DNA of 36,382 nt, taken from the NCBI GenBank assembly GCA_964402115.1, contig CAYOBW010000036.1, positions 1 to 36,382 of the forward strand, written 5' to 3'. Source of the stretch: CAYOBW01 sp964402115 (GTDB taxonomy: Bacteria; Verrucomicrobiota; Kiritimatiellia; UBA8416; CAYOBW01). Positions within the stretch are counted from its first letter, which is position 1; every line of letters starts with the position of its first letter. Made by a program: the position numbers and the translations under genes. The notes beneath the pieces are model-generated. The model saw nothing but the letters and a program-made list of their open reading frames with translations, did not search any database and was not told the origin of the DNA. Shown one piece after another: positions 29,601 to 32,600 of the stretch.

Positions 29601-32600
29601 GCCGTGGCCGAATCGGGAATCGTCCCGCCCAGGCGGTCGACGTCCGTATAGCCCGAGCCGGCGGCCACGATATAGCCGCTCCCATCCTTCGTCGCCAACT
29701 GCCCACGCACCGTGATCCAGGCGGGGAGCAGGCCGCCGCCGTCAACGGCGTTATCGCACTTCACCACGCCCGCCTGCACGTCCAGCGTCCCCGCACCGGA
29801 GCGGGTGATGGTCTTCAGGTAGAGCGTGGCCGTCCCGCCGGTCCTTTCGACGAAGGCCGCTCCGCCGATCACGGCGCCGCCCACCGCTTCCTCGTGCGCA
29901 CCGCCCGCCAGGCGCAACGTCGCATCAGCCAGGTTCAGCGCGGTGGTGTCGGACAGCTTGGAGTTGTCCTGCAAGGTGCTGGCGTAGTCGAGAACCAGCG
30001 TCCCCAACTGGACCGTTGTGGAACCCGTAAACGTGTTGGCGCCGCAGAGCGCCAGCGTGCCGGCGCCCAGCTTCGTCAGGCCGCCGCTGCCTGTGCCGAG
30101 GGTCAGGGCTTTGTTGAAGGTCAGGGTGTAGGACTGCGTGTCCAGCACCACGCCGCCGCTGTTGATGACGGTGGTCAGGGCGGGGCTGTCGACTACCGAC
30201 ATGGAGCCGCCGGCCTGGAAGGTGCCGCCGTTGAAATTGAGCGTGCCGGTGCCGGTGCCGGGTGTACCGCCAACCGTCACGCCGCCGGTGTCGATTCTCA
30301 GCGTGCCGCCATTGAGATTGACGACCCCTGCCACGCCCGCGCTGTTGGCGACCCGCAGGTGATTCAAGCCGACGAGCGCAGTCCCGCTGACATTCAGCGT
30401 CGCCGTGCCGGCCCCGACCCCAAGGTAGAAAACACCCAGCGACTGCAGGAACGAACCGCCGCTGACCGAGATCGTTCCCGGCTTGCCGCTGTGTGCCACG
30501 TTGACCTGCTGGGCGATCGTGGCCGTGCCGCCGGTCTGGTTCCAGATCGCCGTGCCCACATGTCCCAGGTAGATCGGGTTGCCGGTATCGACGGTGCCGC
30601 CGATGTTCATGGTGCCGCCGTACAAGTTGACGACACCGGTCGATGTGGCGTCATCGCGCCCCAGGAGGAAGTACTGCGCCCGGAAATACCCCGTGCCGGA
30701 AACCGTCAGCGTGCCGGTCTGGTTGCTGTGGCCCAGGTTGACCCAGCGGCCCGAAGTCATCGAGAAGGAGCCCCCGCTGAGGTTGATGTCAGCGGGCTGG
30801 CCGGCCCACGGGCACCAGATCTCGTTATCGCTGAAGGTCGCCACGCCGCCCGATTGATTCCAGATGGCCCTGCCGGCATGACCGAAGTAGAACCTGTCGT
30901 TGGCGCCGCTGGCCGTGAACGTGCCGCCCGTCATGTTGACGGTCCCCTTCGAGGTCGCGTTGTCGCGCCCGATGAGGAACTTCGTCGTGACGAAATTGCC
31001 GTTATCGGTGATCGTCAGCGTGGCCTGTCCGGTCCCGAAGCCGACGTTGAACCAGTTCTGCCCCGTTTGTGTCACCGTGCCGCCGCTGATGGTCATCGTC
31101 CCGGGATTGGCGCCGCGCGCGATGGACGATTCACCGCCAAACGTCGACGAGCCGCCCGTCTGGTTCCAATAGAAAGTGCCGACATTGGCCAGGACGGCGC
31201 CGCCGGCAAACGTGATCGTGCCGCCATTGTTATTGATCGTACCGGTATTGGCCTGTGAGTAGAACGGACCGGCGTCCGTGTATGTTCCGCCGGCATTGAC
31301 GGTCATGGTCGCGGGCGCGCCCGTCCCGTTGGGAAGGTACAGGCCGCCGGTGCCGGTATGGCTGAAAATGCCGCCGTTGATGACCAGCGAGCTCGGGGCG
31401 CCGCCAACCTCGCCAAAGACGATGTACGTGTTGGGCACGATGATCTTGCCTGCGTTCATGTTGAACGCGGCGATATCGTCCCCCGCGGAGCCGATGCGGA
31501 AGCGGTCGCCATTGCGGTTGAGCGTCTGGGTGCCGGCGCCGTTCTTGTTTACCGTCAGGGGCCCGGTCGAATTGCGCAGGTAGCCATAGAACGAATAGGC
31601 GCCGGAACCGTTGAGCGTCAGGGTGGCGGGCGCCGTCGTGGTCGGCGCCCCATCGACGGCTTCCGAGTTCTGGACAACGCCGCGGCCCGTGGCGTCGTTG
31701 ATGCCGGCCAGCGTCTGCGACGTGCCGTACAGATCGAACCGGGCGTTCCCGCTGGCGGTGAAGTTCAGGGTGCCGTTGCCGCCCAGTTGCCCATTCGCCG
31801 TCAAGTACAGCGTAGGGGTGCTGCCCGCCATCTCGATATCGCCCGGCACGGCCACCACGCCGGCACTCTTGGACAAGACCAGGAAATGGTTGCCGTTGAG
31901 CGTGGTCAAACCCGTGTAGGTATTGGCGGCTGCGCCGGACAACGTCAGCGTGCCCGTGCCGGTCTTAGTCAGGGACCCGCCGAGGCCGCCGAGAACGCCA
32001 CCATAGGTGGTCACGCTGTTGTTGCCGCCCGCCGTGAGGGTATAGCCATTCAGATTCACATTGCCGCCCAGCTCCCCGCCGCCGGCCAGCGAGCCGATCG
32101 TCTCGCTGCCGTTCAGCGTCAGGCTGGCCCCCGCCACGTTGGCCAACGCCACGGCGCCCGCGTCGGCGATGGCGCTGCCGCCCGCAAGCGTCAAGTTGCC
32201 GCCGTTGACCGCCGTGACGCCGGTGTAGGTATTCACGCCGGAGAGCGTCAGCTTGCCGGTGCCGTGTTTGGCAAGGCTAACGCCCGCGCCGCTGATGGTT
32301 CCATTCTGAATGGTGTAGTCGCCGCCGCCATCCACCAGCACGCTGCCGTTGGCGGTCATCGTCAAGGTCTGCGCACTCAATTCCAGCGTGCCGCCCGCGC
32401 CCGTGCCGATCGCCAGGGTATTCAGGGCATGCGAGCCAACCGCCATGGTCAAGGCGCCGCCGGCATAGTCGCCGTCCGTCGGCGTGGTCGTGAAATTCGT
32501 CGTGGCACTGTCGCTCGTGGGTGTCAGCACGGTGCCGCCCGTGTAGCGCACGATCTGGCCGGCGCTGACCGTGGCCAGGCCCGTGCCCGTGTCATCCTTG

